A DNA stretch of 62,315 nt from NCBI GenBank assembly GCA_002716285.1, contig PBAM01000036.1, positions 1 to 62,315 on the forward strand. Reading direction: 5' to 3'. This DNA comes from Acidimicrobiaceae bacterium (GTDB lineage Bacteria; Actinomycetota; Acidimicrobiia; Acidimicrobiales; MedAcidi-G1). The position numbers were made by a program, and so were the translations under genes. Under the pieces are notes generated by a model. The model ran no database searches and was not told where the DNA came from. It worked only from the letters and a program-made list of their open reading frames with translations. Below, in pieces: positions 9,937-19,738 of the stretch (positions are counted from its first letter, which is position 1; each line of letters starts with the position of its first letter).

Positions 9937-11403
9937 TTACACAAATTCCATAACTCCGTCTTCAAGTGAAGTGTTCCGCGAGAGCATTTTTTTGTCTTTG
10001 TAAAAATCCTGGGTATTTAACCAAGGTTCACGGTCACCTTGCTTTGGCATTTCCGACATAGATCTTTTCATATACCCAGATGAGAACCCTTCTATCCAGT
10101 TTCTTTGAGGCATGTCCATGTCACTTTCTCTAAGCCTCGGAGTCACTCTTTTAGTTCCAGTTTTTTTCATATGGTTCAAAATGCGGCACGCGTAAGAACT
10201 ATTGATGTCTGCCCTTAAAGTCCAAGAAGCATTTATATAGCCAAAAGTAGAAATCAAATTAGGCACATCTGAGTATGCAAGGCCTTTATACGTCCAGGTC
10301 TCTGAGAAATCGACAGGGGCGCCATCTATTCTGAATTCCACTTCGCCCAAAGTTACAAGATTCAAACCTGTTGCGGTAACAACAATGTCGGCTTTCAATT
10401 CTTCGCCTGTTTTCAACAAAATTCCTTCTGAGGTAAAGCAGTCGATGTCTTCAGTAGTCACTGAGACTTTCCCTTTACGAATCGATTTGAACAAGTCGCC
10501 GTTTGGGATTAAACACAGCCTTTCATCCCAAGGGTTATAAGAGGGTGTGAAATGACGTTCGACGTCGTAATCGGGACCTAAGGCCATCCGGACACCTGAA
10601 AGTAGTTTCTCTTTAACTTTTTCAGGATCCTTTCTGGTCAATTTGTAAATGTAATTCTGACCGAAAATATTTTTCTTTCTAGTCAAATAGTAGGCAACTT
10701 TCTCAGGCAATATTTTCCGTAATAGACCAGCGAAAGCGTCATGGTCGGGACGGGCTACAACATAAGTGGGTGATCTTTGAAGCATTACAACATGTTCGGC
10801 AATATCGGCCATTGCAGGAACAAGTGTTACCGCTGTTGCTCCAGAGCCTATGACGACAATCTTCTTGCCGGCAAAATCGATATCTTCAGGCCATTCTTGT
10901 GGATGCACTATTTGCCCAGAATACGATTCCACTCCTTCAAAAGCAGGTGTGTACCCGGATTTGTAACTGTAATAACCGGAACACATCAAAAGAAAGTTGC
11001 ACGTGTACTCAACAGTCTCCCCAGTTGCGTTATTGGATGCTTTTAGAGTCCATTGGTCTTTTTGATTTGACCACTCTGCGGTTGAGACGTGAAGGTTGAA
11101 TTTGATTTTTTCTTTAATGTCAAACTCATCAACAGTTTCTTCAAGATATTCAAGAATAGCTGGCCCATCAGCAATGGATTTTGCTGCCGTCCATGGTTTG
11201 AAACTGAAACCCAAAGTATGCATATCACTGTCTGAACGGATTCCCGGATATCGAAATAAATCCCATGTGCCACCCAAATTTGGTCTTCCTTCAAGTATCG
11301 CGAAGGAACGGTCAGGACACTCCTTCTGAAGGCGGTAAGCAGATCCAATACCGGAAATACCAGCCCCAACAACTATGACGTCAAAATTATTTTCTTCTGT
11401 CAT
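9937..11403 (-). CDS. ethA: EthA-like FAD Baeyer-Villiger monooxygenase
   Basis: Flavin monooxygenase of 488 residues from the ATG at 11403; the track's ATG at 11430 adds nine residues not seen in EthA. It has an N-terminal FAD fold (VIVVGAGISGIGSAYRLQ), NLGGTWDLFRYPGIRSDSDM, a Baeyer-Villiger-type fingerprint with Tyr in place of Phe (YSGQIVHPQEWP) and an NADPH fold (VVIGSGATAVTL). YNPWDERLCLIPNGDLF, TATGLNL and the late LPKQGDREPW closely follow the mycobacterial EthA sequence as I remember it. It should insert oxygen next to a carbonyl using NADPH and O2. The SDR just upstream could make the ketone substrate (inference). Confidence 0.87.
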   Translation of the reverse strand: MTEENNFDVIVVGAGISGIGSAYRLQKECPDRSFAILEGRPNLGGTWDLFRYPGIRSDSDMHTLGFSFKPWTAAKSIADGPAILEYLEETVDEFDIKEKIKFNLHVSTAEWSNQKDQWTLKASNNATGETVEYTCNFLLMCSGYYSYKSGYTPAFEGVESYSGQIVHPQEWPEDIDFAGKKIVVIGSGATAVTLVPAMADIAEHVVMLQRSPTYVVARPDHDAFAGLLRKILPEKVAYYLTRKKNIFGQNYIYKLTRKDPEKVKEKLLSGVRMALGPDYDVERHFTPSYNPWDERLCLIPNGDLFKSIRKGKVSVTTEDIDCFTSEGILLKTGEELKADIVVTATGLNLVTLGEVEFRIDGAPVDFSETWTYKGLAYSDVPNLISTFGYINASWTLRADINSSYACRILNHMKKTGTKRVTPRLRESDMDMPQRNWIEGFSSGYMKRSMSEMPKQGDREPWLNTQDFYKDKKMLSRNTSLEDGVMEFV

Positions 11404-11448
11404 TACCCTCTCAACTGTCTTCGCTGTCATTCATTGTAGATGCGAAAT

Positions 11449-12216
11449 TCATCGCATTATTCCACCACCATCAATTACAACTGATTGTCCATTTATTTTC
11501 GCTGAACCTTCAGAAGAAAGCCATGTCACAGTTTGAGCTATCTGTTCGGGTTTTATAAGTTCACCAGTTGGAGAAATTCTTTCAAGAGTTCTCTTAGCGC
11601 GATCCGTTAGTTCCCCACTCGCATCTCTAATCATCGGAGTATCTACTAGACCTGGAAGAATTGCATTACAACGAATTCCCAACTTTCCATATTCAGACGC
11701 GGCTGATTTGGTCAATCCAACTACACCATGTTTAGCCGCTGTGTAATGAGCTTGACCCGGTGCAGGCACTATTCCAGCCCCAGAAGAAGTGTTTACTATC
11801 ACTCCTCCGGAACCGGATTCGAGCATGTGCATTATTTCATATTTCATGCAGATAAAAACTGAAGTTAAGTTTGTTTTAATCATCTCAGACCAGTTCTCTG
11901 TTTCCAGTTCATGAAACTTGCTACTCGGGTGATTAATGCCGGCATTATTGAAAGCAACGTCTAAACGTCCATGCTCGGAGACAATTTCACTCAATGTTGA
12001 TGCAACTAAATCCTCTTCACTTACATCTACACAATGAGTCGAGAATCCAGTTTTCAAATTTTTAACTATTTCAGAAGTCAACAAGATTCCCTGTTCATCC
12101 ACATCAACGAGAGCGATGTGTGCGACTCCCTCTTTTGCGAAAGCTTCTGCCGTTGAACGGCCAATACCACTCGCCGCTCCGGTCACTACAGTTATTTTTC
12201 CCTCCAGTATCCCCAT
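11449..12216 (-). CDS. Short-chain dehydrogenase/reductase
   Basis: Classical SDR of 255 residues: TGAASGIGRSTAEAF (cofactor loop), NNAGINH, catalytic Ser in NTSSGAGIV, YTAAKHG (YxxxK), and PGLVDTPM. Asp in VDVDE at the end of beta-2 favours NAD(H). The start at 12216 is decided by a strong AAGGAAG site 5-6 bases upstream; the extra 29 residues of the ORF track are rejected. It is read with the EthA-like gene (45-base gap) and diverges from 12343 across about 126 bases that must hold both promoters. Alcohol/ketone interconversion feeding the monooxygenase is inferred. Confidence 0.88.
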   Translation of the reverse strand: MGILEGKITVVTGAASGIGRSTAEAFAKEGVAHIALVDVDEQGILLTSEIVKNLKTGFSTHCVDVSEEDLVASTLSEIVSEHGRLDVAFNNAGINHPSSKFHELETENWSEMIKTNLTSVFICMKYEIMHMLESGSGGVIVNTSSGAGIVPAPGQAHYTAAKHGVVGLTKSAASEYGKLGIRCNAILPGLVDTPMIRDASGELTDRAKRTLERISPTGELIKPEQIAQTVTWLSSEGSAKINGQSVVIDGGGIMR

Positions 12217-12342
12217 CGCTTCCTTTCTTATTAAATATTCCGAGCTTCTTACCTTATTTTTCCATTGAAATATGTAAGATGCCGAATTGATGACAGTTAA
12301 CATCTTTGTCTACCGTCAGATTTAACATTAAATGGAGGATTT

Positions 12343-13443
12343 ATGACAGTCTCTTCTTGGGATGACTACCCAGTCCATCAATCGTCTCAATTCATTGCAC
12401 ATCCTGCCACAAGCGATAGAAATTTCTATGACCGTTATTACTTCAACCTTCATTCCTGTTCTGACGAACTATTCGCTATTTTTGGACTTGGACAATACCC
12501 CAATCTGGGCGTAACAGATGCATTTATAGATGTCAGGCATAAAGACAAACAGCACATTGTGCGATCTTCAACAGAACTAGTTGATCGTTCTGAAATAAAA
12601 GTAGGACCTATATCCATCGAAGTCATAGAGCCTCTTCAAAAACTACGTGTTGTCTGCGAACCAACTGAACACACCGTAAGCATGGACGTGACATGGGAAG
12701 CTTCCATGGCAGCCCATGCAGAGCCACATCAATACATAAGAAATAAAGGACGAGTTTTATTCGACACACAACGTTTCGCACAAAATGGAAAATGGTCCGG
12801 TGAAATTACCGTTGCAGGCGACACTTATGAAGTTTTACCTGAAAGCTGGTGGGGAGCGCGAGATCGTTCTTGGGGTATTCGACCTGTAGGTGAGCCAGAA
12901 GGTGACGGTATTCGTCAAGGCACCAATGTAATGAGTGGAATGTGGAATTATTTTCCAATGCAATTCGATGATCATTCAATCCTATACATGTGCCATGAAC
13001 AAGAAGATGGAACCAGGCTTTTGGAAGAAGCAGTGAGAATTTGGAATGATGGCAGTGACTCTGAGTGGTTGGGACGGCCAGAGTGGAACCATGAAATGAT
13101 CTCCGGAACAAGACTGCTTAAAAAGTCGACAATCTCTTTTAATGAAATACCTGGACCCCCTTTTGAGATCGAATGCGAGTCCCTTCTGCCTAATTGGGTT
13201 TCGATAGGTACCGGTTATGGAATAGATTCTGATTGGAGACATGGAATGCATCAGGGGCAAAACATAGTTCAGGGTTTAGTTCTCGATGTCGATGAAATAA
13301 GACCGCTAGCCCAGTATGGAATCGTCGACCATGTAGGACGATTTTCTTACAGTGGTAATGTCGGATATGGCCTTTACGAACACGGTTTTTTTGGCCCTTT
13401 TGCTCCTATGGGATTAGATGATCGCGGATCGTTAGCTCCTTGA
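12343..13443 (+). CDS. DUF7064/DUF7065-like protein
   Basis: A 366-residue protein opening SSWDDYPVHQSSQFIAHP then TSDRNFYDRYYFNL. This resembles actinobacterial proteins of the DUF7065/DUF7064 group that I recall next to lipid or steroid catabolic genes. It is rich in beta segments with many Trp/Gly, including ESWWGARDRSWGIRPVG in the middle, a feature of AttH/CrtC-like double-lipocalin folds. No catalytic motif is recognised and no signal peptide is seen. ATG at 12343 with GGAGG 5 bases upstream. It overlaps the next gene by 4 bases, so it is probably co-translated with the BMP-type lipoprotein. Confidence 0.65.
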   Translation: MTVSSWDDYPVHQSSQFIAHPATSDRNFYDRYYFNLHSCSDELFAIFGLGQYPNLGVTDAFIDVRHKDKQHIVRSSTELVDRSEIKVGPISIEVIEPLQKLRVVCEPTEHTVSMDVTWEASMAAHAEPHQYIRNKGRVLFDTQRFAQNGKWSGEITVAGDTYEVLPESWWGARDRSWGIRPVGEPEGDGIRQGTNVMSGMWNYFPMQFDDHSILYMCHEQEDGTRLLEEAVRIWNDGSDSEWLGRPEWNHEMISGTRLLKKSTISFNEIPGPPFEIECESLLPNWVSIGTGYGIDSDWRHGMHQGQNIVQGLVLDVDEIRPLAQYGIVDHVGRFSYSGNVGYGLYEHGFFGPFAPMGLDDRGSLAP

Positions 13444-14747
13444 CCAAAAAAAAATTCACTGGCTATTTTGGTAAAACGAAAGTAAAACGCCACGCGGTTC
13501 TTATGGTGTTGCTGTTGATGATTTCTGCCTGTGGAAATAAAGCCGATCTGATCTCCTCAAACAGCACTACAACACCAACCACTACCGTCGTAATATCCGG
13601 AAATACTTCTTCAGATGTGAATACTGAGCCGGCATTTCCTCCCGATCAAAACTGGACCTCAGATTCCACTTGGGACATGTGTCTCATAAAAGCCCCTGAA
13701 GGTCGTAAATACGAGTGGTTAAACTACACGACTTGGATGTCACTTGAACGACAACGTAGAGAGTTCCCCAGATCTCTCATTCCAGAAATAACTGGATCCA
13801 CCACTGCGTTCGTTTCTTCCGAAGAAAATAATAGTGACTATAAGGCATCGATTAAAAACTTCATTGATGCCCGTTGTGACTTAATTGTCACCATTGGAGC
13901 CGAAATAAGTAAGGAAACAGAAATCAGCGCTCTTCAATACCCTGACGTCGATTTCATCGGGATTGACCAACAACACGAAAAACATTATCCGAACCTGGCC
14001 TCCCTACTTTTTCCGGAAGACCATGCAGGATTTCTCGCCGGAGCACTCGCAGCATCAGCAACTGTGACCAAGATCGTTGCCGTGGTACTGGATTCAGAAA
14101 TAGAACCTTCATCTGTTGCCTACGGCGCTGGTTTTACCAATGGTGTCACCCACATCGATCCTGACATTGATGTTGTCTCAATTCCCCACCCCAGTGATGG
14201 TGGGAAACCCGACGCCGACTGGGGAGTAACAGCAGCGCGCGAAGCTCTCGACTATGGGGCTGACGTCATCTTCGCTCCTGGAAGTGGAAGTGGAAGTGGA
14301 GTATTAAAAGAAGTAGCTGGAACAGGTTTCGATGCCCGAAATGAAGCATTGTGTATAGGTGCAGAAGTGGACGATTTCTTCTCACTTCTCCAAGCTCGAC
14401 GATGTCTACTTACCAATGTCATAAAACTACCAAACGAATTCCAAGATCTGTATTGGAAACCAGACAGACCAGCCATTATCAAACAATTCGAAAATGCCTT
14501 GCATCTACCATCCGAATACGAAAGTGAGAACACCCACTCCACGCTAAGTCTCATCAGTAGAGAATTTTTCCTCGGAGGTGATCCTTCTGGTATTCATATC
14601 GGACCAGTCGGATTAGGGAGATTCAACTCTTGGGCTGCTCACAAGATAGGGGAACCTAATCGCAACTTTTTACCATCCGAAGATCTAAAATCAATGTTAT
14701 CTGAACTTACCAGGTCCCTTTGGATCGGTGAAATTCCAACCTTATAG
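13440..14747 (+). CDS. BMP-family substrate-binding lipoprotein
   Basis: A 435-residue exported lipoprotein. The signal peptide has Lys/Arg, then VLMVLLLMISAC with a lipobox Cys near residue 29, followed by a Ser/Thr linker (SSNSTTTPTTTVV). The body matches BMP (basic membrane protein)/nucleoside-type binding proteins: DLIVTIGAEISKETE, PDVDFIGIDQQ, HAGFLAGALAASA, DYGADVIFAPGSGSGSG. Start is TTG at 13440, inside the previous stop; an internal ATG (13503) would shorten the signal. No permease or ATPase gene follows, so it is an orphan binding protein here. The ligand is unknown. Confidence 0.8.
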   Translation: MTKKKFTGYFGKTKVKRHAVLMVLLLMISACGNKADLISSNSTTTPTTTVVISGNTSSDVNTEPAFPPDQNWTSDSTWDMCLIKAPEGRKYEWLNYTTWMSLERQRREFPRSLIPEITGSTTAFVSSEENNSDYKASIKNFIDARCDLIVTIGAEISKETEISALQYPDVDFIGIDQQHEKHYPNLASLLFPEDHAGFLAGALAASATVTKIVAVVLDSEIEPSSVAYGAGFTNGVTHIDPDIDVVSIPHPSDGGKPDADWGVTAAREALDYGADVIFAPGSGSGSGVLKEVAGTGFDARNEALCIGAEVDDFFSLLQARRCLLTNVIKLPNEFQDLYWKPDRPAIIKQFENALHLPSEYESENTHSTLSLISREFFLGGDPSGIHIGPVGLGRFNSWAAHKIGEPNRNFLPSEDLKSMLSELTRSLWIGEIPTL

Positions 14748-14813
14748 GACACACCTTTAGGAATTTTCTCTCAGTAATTGCACTCAGGGGATAAGTGGCA
14801 CTACTTTCATTTA

Positions 14814-16043
14814 ATGCAAGAAAATGACCAGATTCTCGACTCTCCCATCCAGGGCGAAGAACCTTTCCGAACTGCAGTGATGAATTTCCTCGAAGGCAAC
14901 TGTGAACGCGTTAACGAATCCGAATCAAGTTTGGACGATGACCCTGAACGCGTAAAGGAATGTAGAAATTTTCAAAAAGAACTATTTAACGCGGGATTAG
15001 CAGCTTTGTCATATTCCAAAGAATATGGAGGAGCCGGGCTGACTAAGAAGCATCAGGAACTTTTTGATGAAATAGCAAGAGACTGGCGCCTCCCTAATGG
15101 CCCCCTTTACATCTCGCATGGGATGTGTCTACCAATGCTGGATCAATACGGAACAGATGAACAAAAGAATACTTTCATGAAGGAATGTATTTCAGGGGAG
15201 AAAATATGGTGCCAATTATTTTCTGAACCAGGTGCCGGATCAGATGTTGCGAGTTTGTCAACACGTGCAAGTAGAGATGGTGACGAGTGGGTTATTTCAG
15301 GACAAAAAGTTTGGACATCAGGAGCACACTACGCGGATTTAGGAATGGTCATCGCTAGAACCGACCCATCACTTCCCAAACACAAGGGGCTTTCAATGTT
15401 CATAATTGATTTCAGTGACCCAAGCGTAGAAGTGAAGCCGTTGAAACAGATCTCGGGTGGAAGTGGTTTCAACGAAGTATTTTTCAATGAGACCAGAGTC
15501 CCTTCAAACCGATTACTCGGTGACCTCAACCAGGGTTGGAACCTCGCAGTTTCAATGCTCATGTTTGAACGTGTCTCCATAGGGGCCGGTGGCGGGTCCT
15601 TAACTGCGGATCGCACCCCGACACTCATAGAATTAGCGAAAACTTTGGATAAGAACACTGACCCTCGTATCAGACAGATACTTTCCGATCTCTGGATTCG
15701 AGAGAAAATTCGCCGATTTATCGGGCAGCGGGTACGTGACTCCGTGGCTGCTGGCCGCGTACCCGGCCCTGAAGGGTCAATCGCAAAACTCAATGGGTCA
15801 TTATTAGCTCGACTTTTCCGCGATGCGTCAATGGAAATCATCGGCACCAGCGGGCAGGCTTGGGAAATCGGAGATAAAGAGGCTGAGAAATGGTCTGTTG
15901 GGTGTTTGGCGGCATCTGGGGTGAGCATTGCAGGTGGGACAGATGAAGTGCAGCGTAATATAATTGGCGAAAGAGTTCTTGCTTTACCTAAAGAACCGGA
16001 TCCCTACAAGGGTGCTTCCTGGGATTCTGTTCCGCGAAATTAG
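14814..16043 (+). CDS. Acyl-CoA dehydrogenase (1)
   Basis: Flavin acyl-CoA dehydrogenase of 409 residues from the ATG at 14814; the TTG at 14778 is an alternative. FAD and substrate motifs: CQLFSEPGAGSDVASLSTRA, GQKVWTSGAHYADLGMVIART, and the C-terminal SIAGGTDEVQRNIIGERVL. Introduces a C2-C3 double bond in an acyl-CoA, passing electrons to ETF. It is first of three tandem dehydrogenases; its role with the other two in a ring- or side-chain-degrading pathway is inferred from the neighbourhood. Confidence 0.9.
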   Translation: MQENDQILDSPIQGEEPFRTAVMNFLEGNCERVNESESSLDDDPERVKECRNFQKELFNAGLAALSYSKEYGGAGLTKKHQELFDEIARDWRLPNGPLYISHGMCLPMLDQYGTDEQKNTFMKECISGEKIWCQLFSEPGAGSDVASLSTRASRDGDEWVISGQKVWTSGAHYADLGMVIARTDPSLPKHKGLSMFIIDFSDPSVEVKPLKQISGGSGFNEVFFNETRVPSNRLLGDLNQGWNLAVSMLMFERVSIGAGGGSLTADRTPTLIELAKTLDKNTDPRIRQILSDLWIREKIRRFIGQRVRDSVAAGRVPGPEGSIAKLNGSLLARLFRDASMEIIGTSGQAWEIGDKEAEKWSVGCLAASGVSIAGGTDEVQRNIIGERVLALPKEPDPYKGASWDSVPRN

Positions 16044-16086
16044 CTTTTCGTCGCATACATACCGGTATTTAATTTGAAAGGTTTAA

Positions 16087-17271
16087 ATGTTTATCGATTT
16101 AACTGAAGAACAAGAATCACTTCGCAAGGAACTGGAATCTTATTTCAGTGACTTGATGACCCCAGAAATCAGAGCTGAAGTAAAAAGTGCTGACTTTGCG
16201 GAAAATAAGCCTTACAAGGATCTAATCAAAAAAATAGGGCAAGACGGTTGGCTTGGCGTTGGGTGGCCGGTCGAACATGGTGGGAAAGGGTTTACACCTA
16301 TCGAGCAATACATTTTTTTCAACGAGTCTCAAGCAGCATGGTGTCCGATACCTTTCTTGACAACCAACACAGTGGGTCCAACTATTAGAGAATTCGGAAC
16401 TCAGGAACAGAAAGATTTCTTCCTTAAAAAAGTTCTAGCTGGGGAAGTTCATTTTTCAATTGGTTACTCCGAACCAGAAGCCGGAACCGATCTTGCTTCT
16501 CTGAAAACACGAGCGGTCAGAGATGGGGATGACTGGATCATTAATGGTCAAAAACTCTACACAAGTCTTGCTTACAATGCGGACTACATCTGGCTCGCTG
16601 CTCGAACCGACACTGAAGCTCCGGGTCATAAAGGAATCACTCTTTTCTTAGTTGACACAAAAGATCCTGGTTTTTCTATACAACCTTTTGAAACTTTCGG
16701 CGCCGCAGACACAACAGCAACTTTCTACGACAACGTCAGAGTTTCTGACAGTATGCGAATTGGAGAGATCAACGGGGGCTGGAATTTGATTACCAGTCAA
16801 CTGAACCATGAAAGAGTTTCACTTTTTGCAGCTGGTCGAATGGTGCGACTCGTAAGAGATGCAGTCGACTGGGCTAGTGAAAATTTACTACCAGATGGAA
16901 GAAGAGTTATTGATCAGGAATGGGTTCAGATGAAACTCGCTGAATGTCGTTCTCTTGTACGATACCTCGATCTTCTCAACTGGGAGGTTGCCTATGCGAA
17001 TACCACTGGGAAAATGGGCCCTGCAGATGCATCGGCGATAAAAGTTCACGGCTCGGAATCTATGCACCGTATTTACACGCAACTCACTGAAGTTATTGGA
17101 GCTACGGGTCACTTGATAGAAGGTGACTCCGGATCAGATCTCGCATCGCAAATAGAAAATGGGTACCGGTCTGTTTGGGTTCTAACTTTTGGTGGCGGGA
17201 CTAACGAAATACAAAGAGACATAATTGGAATGGCCGGACTCGGTTTACCAAGAGAGAAAAGACGGAGATGA
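16087..17271 (+). CDS. Acyl-CoA dehydrogenase (2), large-type subunit
   Basis: 394-residue acyl-CoA dehydrogenase: FSIGYSEPEAGTDLASLKTRA, GQKLYTSLAYNADYIWLAART, and TFGGGTNEIQRDIIGMAGLG. With the shorter gene 10 bases downstream it has the look of the heteromeric FadE pairs of mycobacterial sterol degradation (one subunit about 390, the other about 360 residues, encoded side by side). That pairing is an inference from order and size. ATG at 16087 has AAAGG 6 bases upstream. Confidence 0.9.
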   Translation: MFIDLTEEQESLRKELESYFSDLMTPEIRAEVKSADFAENKPYKDLIKKIGQDGWLGVGWPVEHGGKGFTPIEQYIFFNESQAAWCPIPFLTTNTVGPTIREFGTQEQKDFFLKKVLAGEVHFSIGYSEPEAGTDLASLKTRAVRDGDDWIINGQKLYTSLAYNADYIWLAARTDTEAPGHKGITLFLVDTKDPGFSIQPFETFGAADTTATFYDNVRVSDSMRIGEINGGWNLITSQLNHERVSLFAAGRMVRLVRDAVDWASENLLPDGRRVIDQEWVQMKLAECRSLVRYLDLLNWEVAYANTTGKMGPADASAIKVHGSESMHRIYTQLTEVIGATGHLIEGDSGSDLASQIENGYRSVWVLTFGGGTNEIQRDIIGMAGLGLPREKRRR

Positions 17272-17281
17272 GGTTTGAGTA

Positions 17282-18361
17282 ATGAACTTTGATTTCACTG
17301 AAGAACATAATGAAATCGCAGAATTAGCTACGCGTATTCTTGGCGATCATCTAAATGTAGAAGTTTTGAAAAAAATCGAAGAATCTCAAGAGTGGTTTGA
17401 TAGAGAGCTTTGGGAAAAATTTGTTTCAGCTGGATTAACAGGAGCGACGCTTAAAGAGGATGTCGGAGGTGCTGGCTTGGACGTCATTGCACTTGTGTGC
17501 CTACTTCGTGCACAGGGACAACATGTAGCCCCTATCCCCCTGCTGCCAACTTTGGTTTCTGCTATGACAGTGGATAGATTCGGCACCGATGAACAGAGAA
17601 GTTCTTTACTGCCTGAAGTTGTGAACGGCTCAAAACTATTAACTTTTGCAGCACAAGAGTTGTTAAACGACCAATTCATGGAACCGGGCACTTCTTATGA
17701 AAACGGAGTTATAAATGGTGAGAAGATTGTGGTCGAATATGCAAATCTCGCAGACTCAGCTCTAGTAACCGTGATGGCCGGTAATAAACCTGCTATTTGC
17801 ATAGTGGACCTTAAAGATCCGAGTATCACTATGCAATCAAGCGATTCAACTCGAGGCGAACCACTCTGGGAATTGTCGTTCAATGAAACACCGGCTGAAA
17901 AGATCAGTAGTGAGGAAGGTGTTTCTTGGCTCTTCCAGATTTTGCTTGTAAGTCTTTGTGCCCTGCAGTTAGGAGTAACTGAAACAGCACTTAAAATGAC
18001 GGCCTCCTATACAAGCGAAAGAGAACAATTCGGACGACCACTTGCAACTTTTCAAGCCGTAACTCAACGTTTGGCAGACCAATTCATAAATGTCGGTGGT
18101 ATCAGACTGACAACATTTTCGGCCGCATGGCGACTGAGTGCAGACCTCGATGCCCTCGAGGATGCTCTGATAGCTAAATGGTGGGCTTCAGAACGTTCCA
18201 CAGAAATCGCACACGCTACACAACATTGCCATGGTGGAATGGGAGTTTCAAAAGATTACCCCCTCTATCGTTACACACTCTGGAATAAGCACATCACGAC
18301 GTCTTTGGGGGCAGGAACTCAGACTTTACGTTCCCTAGGTTGTCTTTTGGCTTCAAGTTAA
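17282..18361 (+). CDS. Acyl-CoA dehydrogenase (3), short partner subunit
   Basis: A 359-residue acyl-CoA dehydrogenase-fold protein. The middle domain is divergent and lacks the usual SEPxAGSD segment seen in its two neighbours (region FAAQELLNDQFMEPG). The C-terminal helical domain is recognisable: TSEREQFGRPLATFQAV and HGGMGVSKDYPLYRY. This pattern fits the second subunit of heteromeric FadE enzymes, where flavin and catalytic residues are shared across the interface. The downstream gene starts 3 bases after its stop, so the operon continues. Confidence 0.87.
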   Translation: MNFDFTEEHNEIAELATRILGDHLNVEVLKKIEESQEWFDRELWEKFVSAGLTGATLKEDVGGAGLDVIALVCLLRAQGQHVAPIPLLPTLVSAMTVDRFGTDEQRSSLLPEVVNGSKLLTFAAQELLNDQFMEPGTSYENGVINGEKIVVEYANLADSALVTVMAGNKPAICIVDLKDPSITMQSSDSTRGEPLWELSFNETPAEKISSEEGVSWLFQILLVSLCALQLGVTETALKMTASYTSEREQFGRPLATFQAVTQRLADQFINVGGIRLTTFSAAWRLSADLDALEDALIAKWWASERSTEIAHATQHCHGGMGVSKDYPLYRYTLWNKHITTSLGAGTQTLRSLGCLLASS

Positions 18362-18364
18362 AAT

Positions 18365-19738
18365 ATGTCTCATCACGACCTGTTAATAGTTGGAGCAGGG
18401 TCAGGCAATACTATTATCGGACCTGAACACGACCACCTTGATATAGCGATAGCAGAACCGGCTGAATTTGGTGGAACATGCATGAATCGCGGATGCATTC
18501 CTTCAAAAATGCTCGTTTATGCAGCAGACCTTTCGCTTAACGCTCAAACGGCAAATAAACTAGGCGTCAACTCTTCATTCTCCGGTGTTGACTGGGAGGG
18601 AATCCAAAGGCGGATTTTTGGAAGGATAGATCCGATCGCCGAAGCAGGTCTCAATTATCGTGAAAGTCTTGAAAATGTGACCGTTTATAGAGACAAAGCT
18701 GCGTTCATCTCCGAAAACACTGTCGCTGTGGGCAGAGAAGCAGTTTCAGCTGATCAAATTGTCATAGCCGCAGGTGCCAGTCCTGTTATCCCACAATTGT
18801 CAGGATTAAACGAAACACCATTTCACACTTCTGATTCCATAATGAGAATCACTTCATTACCTGATCATATTGTCATTGTAGGTGGAGGTTTTATCGCAAT
18901 CGAAATGGCGCATATTTTTGGATCTTTCGGCTCTGAAGTGACAATGATTCTACGTGGTGACGAGCTCCTACGTGAAGCCGACTCTTCTATACGTGAACGG
19001 ATAACAAGAATCTACAAAGACAGGTTTACCATTTACCTTTCTGAGGAAATAGAGCAAGTTTCACATGCAGGAGAGTTTCTCATTAATTTGAAAAAAGGGA
19101 CTGAAATTGAGGCCGATGAACTTTTAATAGCAACTGGCCGTGACCCTAATACCGGTTTTTTAGAACCTGAAAAAGGTGGCATTGACTGTGATGAAGCCGG
19201 TTATGTCATAACCGATGAGCACCTACGCACTTCCGCTCCTGGGGTTTGGGCTTTGGGTGATGTCACAAATCCTCTTCAACTAAAACACACTGCTAATGCC
19301 GAAGCGAGGATAATTTCTCACAACTTGTTGAATCCGGAAAATTTGGTGAAAATTGATCGCTCTGTGATCCCTAAAGCAGTCTTCGGAAACCCACAAATCG
19401 CTACTGTAGGTTTCACTGAAGATGATCTTCTGAATGGTGGAGTCCCCTATTTGAAATCCATTAGAGACTATTGTGATACCGCATTTGGATGGGCTATGGA
19501 GGATGAGCAGGGTTTTGTGAAACTACTAATTGATCCCACCACTCGCCTTCTACTCGGCGCTCATATCATTGGCTATCAGGCCTCTACTCTTATTCAACAA
19601 CTAGTGACCGCTATGAGTGTCTCTATGACAGTTGATGAACTGGCCCGCAACCAACTTTATGTACATCCAGCTTTAACTGAAGTTATTGAACAGGCGCTAC
19701 TAGGGTTTGAAGACGAAAAGGAACAGGAAAAGGTATGA
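18365..19738 (+). CDS. mtr: Mycothione reductase
   Basis: Pyridine nucleotide-disulfide oxidoreductase of 457 residues, reducing mycothiol disulfide with NADPH to keep the actinobacterial thiol mycothiol reduced. It has an N-terminal FAD fold (VGAGSGNTII), redox-active CMNRGC (Cys39, Cys44), a second nucleotide fold (IVGGGFIAIEMAHIFG), ALGDV, and C-terminal YVHPALTEVIEQ with the His-Glu dyad. AGSGN near the N-terminus and FGRIDPIAEAG are closer to Mtr than to dihydrolipoamide dehydrogenase as I recall them. Odd: it sits inside an acyl-CoA dehydrogenase operon (3-base gap before, 4-base overlap after). Confidence 0.85.
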   Translation: MSHHDLLIVGAGSGNTIIGPEHDHLDIAIAEPAEFGGTCMNRGCIPSKMLVYAADLSLNAQTANKLGVNSSFSGVDWEGIQRRIFGRIDPIAEAGLNYRESLENVTVYRDKAAFISENTVAVGREAVSADQIVIAAGASPVIPQLSGLNETPFHTSDSIMRITSLPDHIVIVGGGFIAIEMAHIFGSFGSEVTMILRGDELLREADSSIRERITRIYKDRFTIYLSEEIEQVSHAGEFLINLKKGTEIEADELLIATGRDPNTGFLEPEKGGIDCDEAGYVITDEHLRTSAPGVWALGDVTNPLQLKHTANAEARIISHNLLNPENLVKIDRSVIPKAVFGNPQIATVGFTEDDLLNGGVPYLKSIRDYCDTAFGWAMEDEQGFVKLLIDPTTRLLLGAHIIGYQASTLIQQLVTAMSVSMTVDELARNQLYVHPALTEVIEQALLGFEDEKEQEKV

